Below, piece after piece: positions 26,905 to 36,204 of a DNA stretch of 64,000 bases. Origin of the DNA: Roseateles noduli (lineage in GTDB: Bacteria > Pseudomonadota > Gammaproteobacteria > Burkholderiales > Burkholderiaceae_C); the NCBI GenBank assembly GCA_002205125.1, contig NIOE01000010.1, positions 1 to 64,000 of the forward strand, written 5' to 3'. The notes under the pieces are model-generated. The model searched no databases and was not told the origin of the DNA. It saw nothing but the letters and a program-made list of their open reading frames with translations. Position numbers and translations under genes: made by a program. Within the stretch, counting starts at the first letter, position 1, and each line of letters starts with the position of its first letter.

Positions 26905-29118
26905 TCAGCCCGCCTGGCCCTTGCGGGCCGCCGCCGCGGCGCGCGCCACGTGCAGCTTGCGGTAGCTGTCGATCAGGCGGTGATGGCGGTCGAGGCCCTC
27001 CAGCTTCATGCTGGTCGGCGTCAGGCCGTAGAAGCGCACGCTGCCGTCCGCCGATCCGAGCACGGCGTCCATGCGCTCGTTGCCGAACATGCGGCGGAAG
27101 TTGGCGACGTAGTCGTCCAGTTCCAGCTCGTCGTCGAGCAGCACTTCCAGCACCACGTTCACGGCCTGATAGAACAGCCCACGCTCGACGGTGTTCTCGT
27201 TGTATTGCAGGAAGGCGCCGACCAGCTCCTGCGCTTCTTCGAGCTGCCCCAGCGCGAGATGGATCAGCAGCTTCAGTTCCTGGAGGGTCAACTGACCCCA
27301 CACCGTGTTCTCGTCGAAGTCGATGCCGATCAGCGTGGCGATGTCGGTGTAGTCGTCGAGCTCGCTGTCCTCGAGGCGCTCCAGCAGCGCCTCGAGCTGG
27401 TCATCGTCCAGCCGATGCAGGTTGAGGATGTCGGCGCGGAAGGCCAGGGCCTGGTTGGTGTTGTCCCAGATCAGGTCCTCGACCGGATAGATCTCCGAGT
27501 AGTCCGGCACCAGGATGCGGCAAGCCGTCGCGCCCAGCTGGTCGTACACGGCCATGTAGGACTCCTTGCCCATCTCGTCGAGGATGCCGAACAGCGTGGC
27601 GGCTTCCTGGGCGTTCGAGTCGGCGCCCTCGCCGGAGAAGTCCCATTCGACGAACTCATGGTCGGCCTTGGCGCTGAAGAAGCGCCACGACACGATGCCG
27701 CTGGAGTCGATGAAATGCTCGACGAAGTTGTTGGGCTCGGTGACGGCGTTGCTGGCGAAGGTGGGGCGGGGCAGGTCGTTCAGGCCTTCGAAGCTGCGGC
27801 CCTGCAGCAGCTCCGTCAGGCTGCGCTCCAGCGCGACCTGCAGGCTGGGATGCGCGCCGAAGGAGGCGAACACGCCGCCGGTCTTCGGGTTCATCAGCGT
27901 CACGCACATCACCGGATAGACGCCGCCCAGCGACGCGTCCTTCACCAGCACCGGGAAGCCTTGCTCCTCCAGGCTGCGGATGCCGGCGACGATGCCGGGG
28001 TACTTGTCGAGCACGGCCTGCGGCACGTCGGGGAGGGCGATCTCGCCTTCGAGGATCTCGCGCTTGACGGCACGCTCGAAGATCTCGGACAGGCATTGCA
28101 CCCGCGCCTCGGCCAGCGTGTTGCCGGCGCTCATGCCGTTGCTGACGTACAGGTTCTCGACGAGGTTGGACGGGAAATAGACCGTCTCGCCGTCGGAGCG
28201 CCGCACATACGGCAGCGCGCAGATGCCGCGCGCCACGTTGCCGGAGTTGGTGTCGATCAGGTGCGAGGCGCGCAGCTCGCCGTCGGGGTCGTACCAGGCG
28301 AGGCAGCGCTCGTCGAGCAGGCCTTCCGGCAGCGCATCGTCCGGGCCGGGCTGGAACCAGCGCTCATCGGGGTAATGCACGAAGGGCGCGTTGGCGATGT
28401 CCTCGCCCCAGAACACGCCGGCGTAGAAGTGGTTGTTGTTCAGGCGCTCGATGTATTCGCCCAGGGCCGAGGCCAGCGCGCTTTCCTTGGTGGCGCCCTT
28501 GCCGTTGGTGAAGCACATCGGCGAGTGCGCGTCGCGGATGTGCAGCGACCACACGTTGGGCACCAGGTTGCGCCAGGAGGCGATCTCGATCTTGATGCCC
28601 AGGTTCGCCAGGATCGCCGTCATGTTGGCGATGGTCTGCTCCAGCGGCAGGTCCTTGCCCGGGATGTAGGTGGCGGCCGCCGCATCCGGATTCAGCGTCA
28701 GCAGGGCCTGCGCGTCGGCGTCGAGGTTCTCGACCTCCTCGATGATGAATTCCGGCCCGGCCTGCACCACCTTCTTGACCGTGCATCGGTCGATGGAGCG
28801 CAGGATGCCCAGGCGGTCCTTCTCGGAGATGTCCGCCGGCAGCTCGACCTGGATCTTGAAGATCTGCTGGTAGCGGTTCTCGGGATCGACGATGTTGTTC
28901 TGCGAGAGGCGGATGTTCTCGGTCGGGATGTCGCGGGTGACGCAGTACAGCTTGACGAAGTAGGCCGCGCACAGGGCCGAGGAGGCCAGGAAATAGTCGA
29001 ACGGACCCGGCGCCGAGCCGTCGCCCTTGTAGCGGATGGGCTGGTCGGCGATGACCGTGAAATCATCGAACTTGGCTTCCAGGCGGAGCTTGTCGAGAAA
29101 GTTGACCTTAATTTCCAT
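26905..29118 (-). CDS. OsmC-YcaO fusion protein
   Basis: This 737-residue two-domain protein has an OsmC-like peroxiredoxin domain at residues 1-135 with the two expected cysteines (Cys50 in SSALCAAYF and Cys112 in DRCTVKK). A YcaO ATP-dependent cyclodehydratase/phosphorylating domain follows (about 150-560; [25 protein letters not shown]), then a helical C-terminal TPR-like region. E. coli YcaO lacks the OsmC part and is linked to ribosomal protein S12 methylthiolation by RimO. The fusion is known in several proteobacteria. No RiPP precursor or partner genes lie nearby, so a housekeeping rather than natural-product role is likely. Confidence 0.92.
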   Translation of the reverse strand: MEIKVNFLDKLRLEAKFDDFTVIADQPIRYKGDGSAPGPFDYFLASSALCAAYFVKLYCVTRDIPTENIRLSQNNIVDPENRYQQIFKIQVELPADISEKDRLGILRSIDRCTVKKVVQAGPEFIIEEVENLDADAQALLTLNPDAAAATYIPGKDLPLEQTIANMTAILANLGIKIEIASWRNLVPNVWSLHIRDAHSPMCFTNGKGATKESALASALGEYIERLNNNHFYAGVFWGEDIANAPFVHYPDERWFQPGPDDALPEGLLDERCLAWYDPDGELRASHLIDTNSGNVARGICALPYVRRSDGETVYFPSNLVENLYVSNGMSAGNTLAEARVQCLSEIFERAVKREILEGEIALPDVPQAVLDKYPGIVAGIRSLEEQGFPVLVKDASLGGVYPVMCVTLMNPKTGGVFASFGAHPSLQVALERSLTELLQGRSFEGLNDLPRPTFASNAVTEPNNFVEHFIDSSGIVSWRFFSAKADHEFVEWDFSGEGADSNAQEAATLFGILDEMGKESYMAVYDQLGATACRILVPDYSEIYPVEDLIWDNTNQALAFRADILNLHRLDDDQLEALLERLEDSELDDYTDIATLIGIDFDENTVWGQLTLQELKLLIHLALGQLEEAQELVGAFLQYNENTVERGLFYQAVNVVLEVLLDDELELDDYVANFRRMFGNERMDAVLGSADGSVRFYGLTPTSMKLEGLDRHHRLIDSYRKLHVARAAAAARKGQAG

Positions 29119-29206
29119 GCGATGACTCTTCTGCGGGTTATCCAGCATTATCGCGGGCGTCAACCGCGAGCCCCGAGGAGACGGGGTCGGCGGATAGGAT
29201 GTCCGG

Positions 29207-29668
29207 ATGAGTTCCCCAGAGACTCCGGGCACCCCCGACATCCCCGGCACGCGCCTGCGCGACCTCGCGCGCCTGCGGCGCGTGCGCGACCGCATCGATC
29301 GCGAGTACGCCCAGCCGCTGGACGTCGAGGCGCTGGCGCAGGCGATCGGGATGTCGGCGGGGCATCTGAGCCGGCAGTTCCGGCTCGCTTATGGGGAGTC
29401 CGTCTATGCCTACCTGATGACGCGCCGCATCGAACGTGCGATGGCGCTGCTGCGCCGCGGCGACCTCAGCGTCACCGAGGTCTGCTTCGAGGTCGGGTGC
29501 TCCTCGCTGGGCACCTTCAGCACGCGCTTCGCCGAGCTGGTCGGCGTGCCGCCCAGCGTCTACCGCCGCGACTCCGCGGCCGAGGCGGAAGGCCTGCCGT
29601 CCTGCGTCGCCAAGCAGGTGACGCGTCCGATCAGGAATCGAGAAGCGCCGGAGAAATCGTCCCCCTAG
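29207..29668 (+). CDS. Short AraC-family regulator
   Basis: This 153-residue protein consists almost only of an AraC DNA-binding domain: YAQPLDVEALAQAIGMSAGH and a second helix-turn-helix SVTEVCFEVGCSSLGTFSTR, then PPSVYRR. It lacks an N-terminal ligand domain. The VOC-family gene follows 85 bases downstream on the same strand, which is a common pairing (regulator plus glyoxalase-like protein), and may be its target. Confidence 0.9.
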   Translation: MSSPETPGTPDIPGTRLRDLARLRRVRDRIDREYAQPLDVEALAQAIGMSAGHLSRQFRLAYGESVYAYLMTRRIERAMALLRRGDLSVTEVCFEVGCSSLGTFSTRFAELVGVPPSVYRRDSAAEAEGLPSCVAKQVTRPIRNREAPEKSSP

Positions 29669-29753
29669 ACTGCGTTCCAAGGGTCCGGACCCCGGCGGCG
29701 ACGGCCGCCAAGCCCCTCTGACAACACCTGGAATCACTCATCTGGAGACAGAC

Positions 29754-30167
29754 ATGGACATCACCATCCACTCGACCTTCCTGCCGCACACCGACCCCGA
29801 GGAATCGCTGGCCTTCTACCGCGACGGGCTGGACTTCGAGATCCGCAAGGACGTCGCCTTCGGCGGCAACCGCTGGATCACGATCGGGCCCAAGGGCAGG
29901 CCGGACACGTCCATCGTGCTGTTCCCGCCCAACGCCACGCCGGGCCTCACCGACGAGGAGAAGCGCACCATCGCCGAGATGATGGCCAAGGGCACGTACG
30001 CGATGCTGCTGCTGGGCGCGAAGGACCTGGACGAGACCTTCCAGCGCCTGCAGTCGCGGGACGCCGAGATCGTGCAGGAGCCCACCGACCAGCCCTACGG
30101 CGTGCGTGACTTCGGTGTGCGCGACCCGGCGGGGAACATGATCCGTATCCAGCAGCTCAAGAACTGA
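29754..30167 (+). CDS. VOC (glyoxalase/bleomycin-resistance fold) protein
   Basis: This 137-residue protein has the paired beta-alpha-beta pattern of the vicinal-oxygen-chelate family: EESLAFYRDGLDFEIRKDV near the N-terminus and a closing RDPAGNMIRIQQL that carries a metal-binding-type strand. The substrate is unknown. It follows the short AraC regulator and precedes a DUF1801 gene by 14 bases, so these probably form an operon. Confidence 0.87.
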   Translation: MDITIHSTFLPHTDPEESLAFYRDGLDFEIRKDVAFGGNRWITIGPKGRPDTSIVLFPPNATPGLTDEEKRTIAEMMAKGTYAMLLLGAKDLDETFQRLQSRDAEIVQEPTDQPYGVRDFGVRDPAGNMIRIQQLKN

Positions 30168-30181
30168 CCCCGGAGGCCCGC

Positions 30182-30730
30182 ATGCCCAGCACCACCGATC
30201 CGAAGAAGAAGCCCTCGACCGGCGCCGCGAAGACCTCCGCCAAGCACGCCGCGACGTACGTGGCGAAGAAGGCGGTCAAGCCGGCCGTCAAGAGCACCTT
30301 CCGAAGCGCCGCGCCCAGCGACGACAACGTCCCCGGCGTGAACGCTTCCAAGATGATCGATGCCCGCATCGAGGAGCTCGGCGACTGGCGCGGCGAGATG
30401 CTCGCGCGGCTGCGCAAGCTCATGAAGCAGGCGGTGCCGGGCGTCGAGGAGACGTGGAAGTGGCGCGGCACGCCGGTGTTCGAGCGCAACGGCCAGATCT
30501 GCACCGGCGAGACCTACAAGGACGTCGTGAAGATGACCTTTGCGAAGGGCGCGAAGCTGGCGGATCCGGGCAAGCTCTTCAATTCGAGCCTGGACGGCAA
30601 CGCGCGCCGCGCCATCGACATCCGCAAGGGCGAGAAGATCGACGAGACCGCGTTGAAGGCGCTGTTCCAGGAGGCCGCGGCGCTGAACGACGCGGCCGCG
30701 AAGCCGAAGAAGGCCAAGCCGGCGGCTTGA
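30182..30730 (+). CDS. DUF1801 (YdhG-like) protein with Lys/Ala-rich N-terminus
   Basis: This 182-residue protein has a basic, histone-like N-terminal tail (about residues 5-45, rich in Lys and Ala) before a DUF1801 domain (RLRKLMKQAVPGVEETWKW; KGAKLADPGKLFNSSLDGN; ALFQEAAALN). DUF1801 proteins are small and mostly uncharacterised; some relate to iron chaperone YdhG. The C-terminus is again KKAKPAA-like. The basic tails suggest nucleic-acid or polyanion contact, but this is inference. Confidence 0.82.
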   Translation: MPSTTDPKKKPSTGAAKTSAKHAATYVAKKAVKPAVKSTFRSAAPSDDNVPGVNASKMIDARIEELGDWRGEMLARLRKLMKQAVPGVEETWKWRGTPVFERNGQICTGETYKDVVKMTFAKGAKLADPGKLFNSSLDGNARRAIDIRKGEKIDETALKALFQEAAALNDAAAKPKKAKPAA

Positions 30731-30795
30731 GTCCGCCGGCTCAGTGCTTCGACTTCGGCCTTCAGCTTTCAGTCGTCGATTTCAATCGTCGGACT

Positions 30796-31215
30796 TCAGC
30801 CCTGCTGGCTCGCGAAGGTCCTGCGGAACTCCGGCGCCGCGTCCTCGCGGGTGTTGACTTCAAGCATCAGCCGTCCCGGCATCCAGCAGAAGAAGCGCGA
30901 GCCTCGTGCGTGCGAGATGAGCTCGGTCTCCATCGGCACGCCCGCGCCGACCATGTCGGCATGGATGCGCTGGAGATCGGCCATGGTCGACACCTCCACG
31001 CCGATGTGGAAGTTGCCCGGCCAGTTGACGTCGCGATCGCGGGCGTCCTCGATGACGATGTCGAGGGCGTCCTTCTTCACGACACGGCTGCGGCCCATCG
31101 CGAGCACGGCGAAGCCAAGGAAATGCTCGAAGAACGCGGCAGTCGCGGGGACGTCGTGGGAGGGGAAGCTCAGATGGTTGAGCGTGGAACGAACCGTCGT
31201 GGAATGCGTGGTCAT
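30796..31215 (-). CDS. VOC-family protein
   Basis: This 139-residue glyoxalase-fold protein has the pattern LNHLSFPSHDVPATAAFFEH at the start, KKDALDIVIED in the middle and PGRLMLEVNTRED near the end, matching the VOC repeat. The substrate is unknown. It is convergent with the DUF1801 gene and separated by 65 bases. Confidence 0.85.
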   Translation of the reverse strand: MTTHSTTVRSTLNHLSFPSHDVPATAAFFEHFLGFAVLAMGRSRVVKKDALDIVIEDARDRDVNWPGNFHIGVEVSTMADLQRIHADMVGAGVPMETELISHARGSRFFCWMPGRLMLEVNTREDAAPEFRRTFASQQG

Positions 31216-31434
31216 GGTATGCCTGTGCGCAAGCCGGCATGACGCGAAGGGCGTCGGAATGCCAGTGGGGTTGCGCGTTGGCTGACGTAAACGCTTACGG
31301 CCCGGTGCGGTCGTGATGACTGCGGAGCGGTCGCCATCGTAGTGGCGCGGTGCGCGCGTGGTCAAGCTCGCCGGGAAGACCGGAAATCTCGCCGTGCGAT
31401 CAGCGGATGATCGGCTTCATCGGGCAGGTCGACG

Positions 31435-32037
31435 TCATCGGTCCCGCCGCGCCGTGCGGAACGTGATCGACCAGCGCAGCCGCTCCACCGGTGCGACGCT
31501 GTGCTGCCACGCCCAGCGCGCCGGACCTCGCAGCGCGTAGATCGACCTCGGCTCGACGCTCACCTTGATGACGTCGCCGCGCTTGGGCGCATCCGGCGGA
31601 TAAGGGCGGAAGCGCAGCGTCGCCGCCGCACCGAGCGACACGCCGAAGACCTCCTCGAAGTCAGGGACGTCGCGATGCCAGCCCAGCGGCGTGCCGGGCG
31701 AGTACTCGGCCACCAGCGCATGGACGAGCGTCTCTGGCGCAACGCCTGCCCACTCCGCGACGCGGCCGCGCAGCGGCTGCAGTTCCTCGATAAGCGTCTG
31801 CGTCGGACGCAGGCGGTTGGCGTCGTAGTCGAAGCTGCCGCCATAGCTGACGACGCGGCGTCGCGCGGTGTATTCCTTGTACTGCGCAGCCTCCAGCGGC
31901 AGCGAGCGGATCAGCGCGATCAACCCGCCTTCCTCGTCCGACGACAGGAAGCCCGACCGATACGCCATGCCTTCGGGCAACGCGTCGGCGGGCGGGTCGA
32001 GATCGTCGAAGAGGGAGGTCTGGTCGGCGGCGGCCAT
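31435..32037 (-). CDS. AlkB-like Fe(II)/2-oxoglutarate dioxygenase
   Basis: This 200-residue enzyme has the AlkB core: the iron ligands are in GWHRDVPDF (His and Asp) and WQHSVAP (second His), and 2-oxoglutarate binding arginines lie in LRWSITFRT. The nucleotide-recognition lid region includes VVSYGGSFDYDANRL. Family members remove alkyl groups from DNA or RNA, and some act on proteins; the short form here is of the bacterial AlkB-homologue type. No Ada-like regulator is adjacent. Confidence 0.92.
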   Translation of the reverse strand: MAAADQTSLFDDLDPPADALPEGMAYRSGFLSSDEEGGLIALIRSLPLEAAQYKEYTARRRVVSYGGSFDYDANRLRPTQTLIEELQPLRGRVAEWAGVAPETLVHALVAEYSPGTPLGWHRDVPDFEEVFGVSLGAAATLRFRPYPPDAPKRGDVIKVSVEPRSIYALRGPARWAWQHSVAPVERLRWSITFRTARRDR

Positions 32038-32090
32038 GCAGCAGTGTTTCGGCAGGTCAAAATCCGCCGCTGTCGAAACTGGGAGGACAC

Positions 32091-32468
32091 ATGACCGAAG
32101 AAGTCATCAAGAAATCATTCTGGCGCGAGTGGGGCATCCTGATCGGGTTCGCGGTTTTCGCGGTCGTGGCGATCGGCGCGTTCCGCATGTGGACCGAGTA
32201 CAAGGCCGAACAGCCGATCGTCCAACCGTACAAGCGATATCTCGACGAACTGGCTGCGGCCTCGCCGGGCGCAGCGGCGTTCCTCCAGCAGTACCGCGCC
32301 GTGCATCGCCGGGACAGCGTCGCGTCCATGCACTACCCGCACATGTGCGGCGCGATGACCCGCATTGCGGAAGGCGAGGGCGTGGATCCCGGAAAGATCG
32401 ATCCGGGGCAGGCACCAACCTGCAGTCAATTGGGGCGGGTCATGCCGCCGCAGCTGATCATCCCGTGA
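32091..32468 (+). CDS. Hypothetical membrane-anchored protein
   Basis: This 125-residue protein has a single N-terminal transmembrane helix (about residues 14-31: ILIGFAVFAVVAIGAF) and a short extracytoplasmic domain. Two cysteines (in HMCGAM and APTCSQL) may form a disulfide. No family is recognised. It is divergent from the AlkB gene across a 53-base gap. Confidence 0.65.
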   Translation: MTEEVIKKSFWREWGILIGFAVFAVVAIGAFRMWTEYKAEQPIVQPYKRYLDELAAASPGAAAFLQQYRAVHRRDSVASMHYPHMCGAMTRIAEGEGVDPGKIDPGQAPTCSQLGRVMPPQLIIP

Positions 32469-32490
32469 AGCGCGGCGAAGGTGGATCGGC

Positions 32491-32916
32491 TCAATCGCCC
32501 GACACGAAGTACACCATCCGCCATTGCCCCTCGACGAGCTTGAATCCGGCGCGATGGCCCAACTTCGCGGAGGTCGGGCACTGGACGATGTCCCCGGAGA
32601 TCCATCCGCACGACATCCGTGCGGCCTTCGCGAGTGCCGGCATGGACGAGGAATCGCCCTTCCACGCTTCGATGGCTTGATCGGCGCTTCCGTCGCCACC
32701 GAAGCTCCAGGTGAAGTCCTCGACCATCATGGCGCGCAGGGCGGAATAGTCGCGCTGCCCGGCGGCGATGCGGATGCGTTCAAGCGCTGGGGCGAAGGTC
32801 CCCGGCAATGCGCGTGGTGCCGCCAAGGTCGAGGAGGCGGCGATCAGCATGCACAGGAGGATCGCGGCCGCGTTCCTTGCCGGCGCGGTGTGAGGACGGA
32901 AGGGCGAAGACATCAT
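32491..32916 (-). CDS. Hypothetical exported protein
   Basis: This 141-residue precursor has a signal peptide (AILLCMLIAASSTLAAPR). The mature part resembles a small cone-shaped SnoaL/NTF2-like domain: RIRIAAGQRDYSALRAMM, DFTWSFGGDGS and a C-terminal WRMVYFVSGD strand. The function is unknown. Its ATG overlaps the stop of the upstream carbonic-anhydrase-like gene as ATGA, so the two are coupled. Confidence 0.72.
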   Translation of the reverse strand: MMSSPFRPHTAPARNAAAILLCMLIAASSTLAAPRALPGTFAPALERIRIAAGQRDYSALRAMMVEDFTWSFGGDGSADQAIEAWKGDSSSMPALAKAARMSCGWISGDIVQCPTSAKLGHRAGFKLVEGQWRMVYFVSGD

Positions 32917-33446
32917 CCTCCTCGAAGATAGTTGTCCTTCACCCGGATGTAATGCTCGGCGGAGTACTTCAGGTAGGCGATCTCGTCGGCGGTGAGTTCG
33001 CGCACGGGCATCGCGGGCCGGCCGATGTAGAGGTGGCCGCTCTTGAGCACCTTGCCCGGCGACACCAGGCTGCCGGCGCCCAGCATGACGCGGTCCTCGA
33101 TGACGACGTCGTCCATGACGATGCTGCCCATGCCGATGAGGCACTCGTTGCCGATGCGGCAGCCGTGCAGGATGACGGAATGGCCGACCGTCACGTGGTC
33201 GCCGATGATCAGCGGCGAGCCCTCCGGCTTCTTCGGGTTCTTGTGCGAGACATGCCCCATCGTCAGGTCCTGCACGTTGGTGCCGGCGCCGATCACAATG
33301 CGGTTCACGTCGCCCCGCAGCACGGTGTTGCACCAGACCGAGCTGTCGGGACCGAGGGTGACGTCGCCGATCACCTGCGCGGATTCATGGACGAAGACGC
33401 GCTCGGCGAGCACCGGGGCAGTATCGAGGTAAGGGGACAGCGGCAT
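32913..33446 (-). CDS. Gamma-carbonic-anhydrase-like hexapeptide-repeat protein
   Basis: This 177-residue left-handed beta-helix protein of the YrdA/CaiE/PaaY type has hexapeptide repeats and metal-binding-type histidines in TMGHVSHKNPKK and VTVGHSVILHGC. The C-terminus is helical (SAEHYIRVKDNYLRG). Carbonic anhydrase activity is possible but not proven for most members. The start codon shares two bases with the ATG of the divergent gene on the other strand. Confidence 0.9.
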   Translation of the reverse strand: MPLSPYLDTAPVLAERVFVHESAQVIGDVTLGPDSSVWCNTVLRGDVNRIVIGAGTNVQDLTMGHVSHKNPKKPEGSPLIIGDHVTVGHSVILHGCRIGNECLIGMGSIVMDDVVIEDRVMLGAGSLVSPGKVLKSGHLYIGRPAMPVRELTADEIAYLKYSAEHYIRVKDNYLRGG

Positions 33447-33870
33447 GGCAGGCGAGGGCGGGCAGCGGAAGAAGAAGGACATTGTCGCGGCGTCGAAGAA
33501 GACCGTCGCGAAGCCTGCTGCCAAAACCGCCGCCAAGAAGCCGCGCGAGAAGCGCCACCACCACTACGTCTACGTCGTCGAGCTCGCCGACCAGGTCTGG
33601 AACGAGCCGCGCTTCCGCAAGGCGAATCCCGACTACCGCCTCGGCATGCCCTTCGTCTACGTCGGCATGACGGGGCTCGATCCCGACCTGCGCTTCGACA
33701 AGCACAAGGCCGGCATCCAGTCCAACCGCTACGTCTTCGACTACGGCTTGCGACTGCTGCCGCAGCTCTACGAGGTCTACAACCCGATGCCCTACGAGGC
33801 CGCGCGGGAGATGGAGGTCGAACTCGCCATCGGCCTGCGCGAGGCGGGTTACGGCGTCTGGCAGGCCTGA
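33445..33870 (+). CDS. Uncharacterised GIY-YIG-like protein with basic N-terminus
   Basis: This 141-residue protein has a Lys/Ala-rich N-terminal tail of about 38 residues, then a domain with HYVYVVELAD and FVYVGMTGLDPDLRFDKHKAG spaced like the two strands of a GIY-YIG nuclease, followed by NPMPYEAAREMEVELAIGLR. The nuclease assignment is tentative. An AAGGGG site 8 bases upstream supports the ATG at 33445, which overlaps the ATG of the divergent carbonic-anhydrase-like gene. Confidence 0.65.
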   Translation: MAGEGGQRKKKDIVAASKKTVAKPAAKTAAKKPREKRHHHYVYVVELADQVWNEPRFRKANPDYRLGMPFVYVGMTGLDPDLRFDKHKAGIQSNRYVFDYGLRLLPQLYEVYNPMPYEAAREMEVELAIGLREAGYGVWQA

Positions 33871-33958
33871 AGCGTCCGGCAGGCGTGAATGGCCGGCCCG
33901 ACACTGTTCCGATACAGCGCTGCGGCATGATGCAGCGGCCCTTTGTCCAGGAGTCGAG

Positions 33959-34978
33959 ATGAGCGTCACGTCCCCTTCCGCCGCCACGCCCGTGGCCCTT
34001 CCGACCTACGACGACGTCGAGGCCGCTGCCCGCCGCATCGACGGCCACGCGCATCGCACGCCGGTGCTGACCTCGCGCACCGTCGACGAGCTGTTCGGCG
34101 CGCAGGTCTTCTTCAAGTGCGAGAACTTCCAGCGCATGGGCGCCTTCAAGTTCCGCGGCGGGTTCAACGCGCTGTCGCGCTTCACGCCGGAACAGCGGCG
34201 CTTCGGCGTGGTCGCGTTCTCGTCGGGCAACCACGCGCAGGCGATCGCGCTGTCGGCGCGCATCCTCGGCATGCCGGCCACCATCGTCATGCCCCAGGAC
34301 GCGCCCGCGGCCAAGATCGCCGCCACACGCGGCTACGGCGGCAAAGTCGTCCTCTATGACCGCTACACCGAGGACCGCCAGCAGATTGGCCGCGACCTCG
34401 CCGAGAAGCACGGCCTGACCCTGATCCCGCCCTTCGACCATCCCGACGTGCTGACGGGGCAGGGCACCGCCGCGAAGGAGCTGTTCGACGAGGTCGGCGC
34501 GCTCGACGCCGTTTTCGCACCGCTGGGCGGCGGCGGGCTGCTGTCGGGCACCGCCCTGTCGACCCGCGCGCTGTCGCCGAAGGCGAAGCTGTACGGCGTC
34601 GAGCCCGAGGCGGGCAACGACGGCCAGCAGTCGTTCCGCAGCGGCACCATCGTTACCATCGACACGCCGCGCACCATCGCCGACGGCGCGCAGACCCCGC
34701 ACCTCGGCGACATCACCTTCGCGCTGATCCGCCAGCATGTGGACGACGTGCTCACCGCGAGCGATGCGGAGCTGGTCGATGCCATGGGCTTCTTCGCGTC
34801 GCGCATGAAGATGCTGGTCGAGCCGACCGGCTGTCTCGGCTTCGCCGCGGCGAAGGCGATGAAGGACCAGTTGAAGGGCCAGCGCGTCGGCATCGTGATC
34901 AGCGGCGGCAACGTCGACATGGCGCGCTTCTGCGAGTTGGTCGGCGCGCGGGCCGCCGTGGATACTCCGACGCCATGA
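33959..34978 (+). CDS. PLP-dependent threonine/serine dehydratase-like enzyme
   Basis: This 339-residue fold-type II PLP enzyme has the PLP lysine in MGAFKFRGGFNAL, the Asn loop SSGNHAQAIAL, the phosphate-binding GGGGLLSGTAL and the closing ISGGNVD. The size without an ACT domain fits catabolic serine/threonine dehydratases, serine racemases or threo-3-hydroxyaspartate ammonia-lyases; the sequence does not decide between them. The stop overlaps the next gene's ATG as ATGA. Confidence 0.9.
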   Translation: MSVTSPSAATPVALPTYDDVEAAARRIDGHAHRTPVLTSRTVDELFGAQVFFKCENFQRMGAFKFRGGFNALSRFTPEQRRFGVVAFSSGNHAQAIALSARILGMPATIVMPQDAPAAKIAATRGYGGKVVLYDRYTEDRQQIGRDLAEKHGLTLIPPFDHPDVLTGQGTAAKELFDEVGALDAVFAPLGGGGLLSGTALSTRALSPKAKLYGVEPEAGNDGQQSFRSGTIVTIDTPRTIADGAQTPHLGDITFALIRQHVDDVLTASDAELVDAMGFFASRMKMLVEPTGCLGFAAAKAMKDQLKGQRVGIVISGGNVDMARFCELVGARAAVDTPTP

Positions 34979-35451
34979 GATTTCAACCCACTGCCGTCTT
35001 CCGCGTGCTGGCCCTGAGCGGCCTGATCATGACCGCCGCTTTCCAGCCCGCGCTGGCGGCCTGCAATGTGACCACGCTGCCCGAGGGCTGGGCGGCGGGA
35101 TCTGCACGCTGGGACGGCCCCTGCGCCTCCGGCCAACCCAACCAGGCTGACGGTCTGGGCGTGCTCAAGGAGCAGCAGGGCGCCGCCGTGAAGCGCATGT
35201 TCCTTGGCCGCGTCGCCAAGGGCGAACTGGCGCTGGGCGTCGTCGACATCCCCGACCAGGGCTTCATGGCCGGTCGCTTCGCGCGGGGCAAGCTCGTTCC
35301 TTCTGACGACCGCCAGGTGGCCGTCCAGGCCTTCGAGGAAGCCGCCAAGGCCGCAACGGCCGCCGCGGACCGCTTCGAGCAGGCGGGCAACGCTGCCTCG
35401 GCGAAGTTCTACCGCGCCAAGGCCAAGACGCTGCGCGAGCAGATGGACTGA
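34975..35451 (+). CDS. Hypothetical exported protein with C-terminal coiled coil
   Basis: This 158-residue precursor has a signal peptide (LALSGLIMTAAFQPALAAC). The mature protein begins with a small Gly-rich domain containing CNVTTLPEGWAAGSARWDGPC (a likely disulfide), and ends in an Ala/Lys-rich helix (about 115-158). No family is recognised. It overlaps the dehydratase gene by 4 bases. A 17-bp tandem triplication covers its stop codon. Confidence 0.72.
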   Translation: MRFQPTAVFRVLALSGLIMTAAFQPALAACNVTTLPEGWAAGSARWDGPCASGQPNQADGLGVLKEQQGAAVKRMFLGRVAKGELALGVVDIPDQGFMAGRFARGKLVPSDDRQVAVQAFEEAAKAATAAADRFEQAGNAASAKFYRAKAKTLREQMD

Positions 35452-35494
35452 GCGTGTCCTTGGACTGAGCATGCTCTTGGACTGAGCCCTGCTG
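35444..35494. repeat. Three 17-bp tandem units spanning a stop codon
   Basis: The decamer TGGACTGAGC recurs at 35444, 35461 and 35478, each followed by a related 7-base tail, giving a 17-bp period. The first copy holds the TGA of the hypothetical exported gene. Confidence 0.85.
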
Positions 35495-35529
35495 ACAGGG
35501 CGCGTCCCGGCGCTCGCTACAGTCGATCC

Positions 35530-36153
35530 ATGACCGACAGCCCCCGTGCCTGGATCCGCCTGCCCTCCGGGGCGGCGCTCGACCTGATCAATCCGTCCCC
35601 CGACGCCTGGACCGACGAGGACCTCGCGCTGCGCCTGGCGCGCACCTATCGCTGGGGCGGCGAATCCGTCTGGCCGTGGCCGTTGTCGGTCGCGCAGCAT
35701 TCGCTGCTGGTGCTCGCGCTCCGTCGGCGATGGGCGGAGGAGGACGGCGAGCCGCTCTCAAGCGCGCTCCAACGCGCCGAGCTCCTGCATGACGCAGAGG
35801 AAGGCTTTCTCGGCTTCGACTGCATCTCGCCGCTGAAGCGCGTGCTGGGTGAGCCGTTCCGGATCGTCGGCGATCGGCTGATGGGCGCGATCGCCGTCCG
35901 CTACCGGTTGCCGGCATGGACTCCCGAGACCCACGCGACGCACAAGCGCGCCGACAGCATCGCCGCCGCGACCGAGGCCGTGCGCTGCACGGGCTGGTCC
36001 GAACGCGAGGTGCGCGAAGTGCTCGGCATCACGCATCCGGTGCTGGACGCGGATCCGCTCCATGCCGCGTACGGCGGCAAGCCGTGGGAGCCGTGGCCGG
36101 CGGACATCGCGGCGGGACGGTTCCTGGACGAACTCCGCCGGCTCAACGCCTGA
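35530..36153 (+). CDS. HD-domain phosphohydrolase-like protein
   Basis: This 207-residue protein has the HD metal-site pattern: His in PLSVAQHSLLVLAL, HD in ELLHDAEEGFLGFD, and a later Asp in HKRADSIAAATEA. This resembles YfbR-like or related nucleotide phosphohydrolases. The substrate is unknown. It is convergent with the TetR gene. Confidence 0.83.
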   Translation: MTDSPRAWIRLPSGAALDLINPSPDAWTDEDLALRLARTYRWGGESVWPWPLSVAQHSLLVLALRRRWAEEDGEPLSSALQRAELLHDAEEGFLGFDCISPLKRVLGEPFRIVGDRLMGAIAVRYRLPAWTPETHATHKRADSIAAATEAVRCTGWSEREVREVLGITHPVLDADPLHAAYGGKPWEPWPADIAAGRFLDELRRLNA

Positions 36154-36204
36154 CCCCTTGCGTCGCCGCCGCGCGCAGTGCGACGCACCGCGCGACCGCA
36201 GACC

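Noticed and set aside
26905-29118. RiPP (azole-forming) biosynthetic cluster based on YcaO
   Set aside because: There is no precursor peptide, dehydrogenase or protease/transport gene nearby, and the OsmC-fused type belongs to the housekeeping YcaO group.
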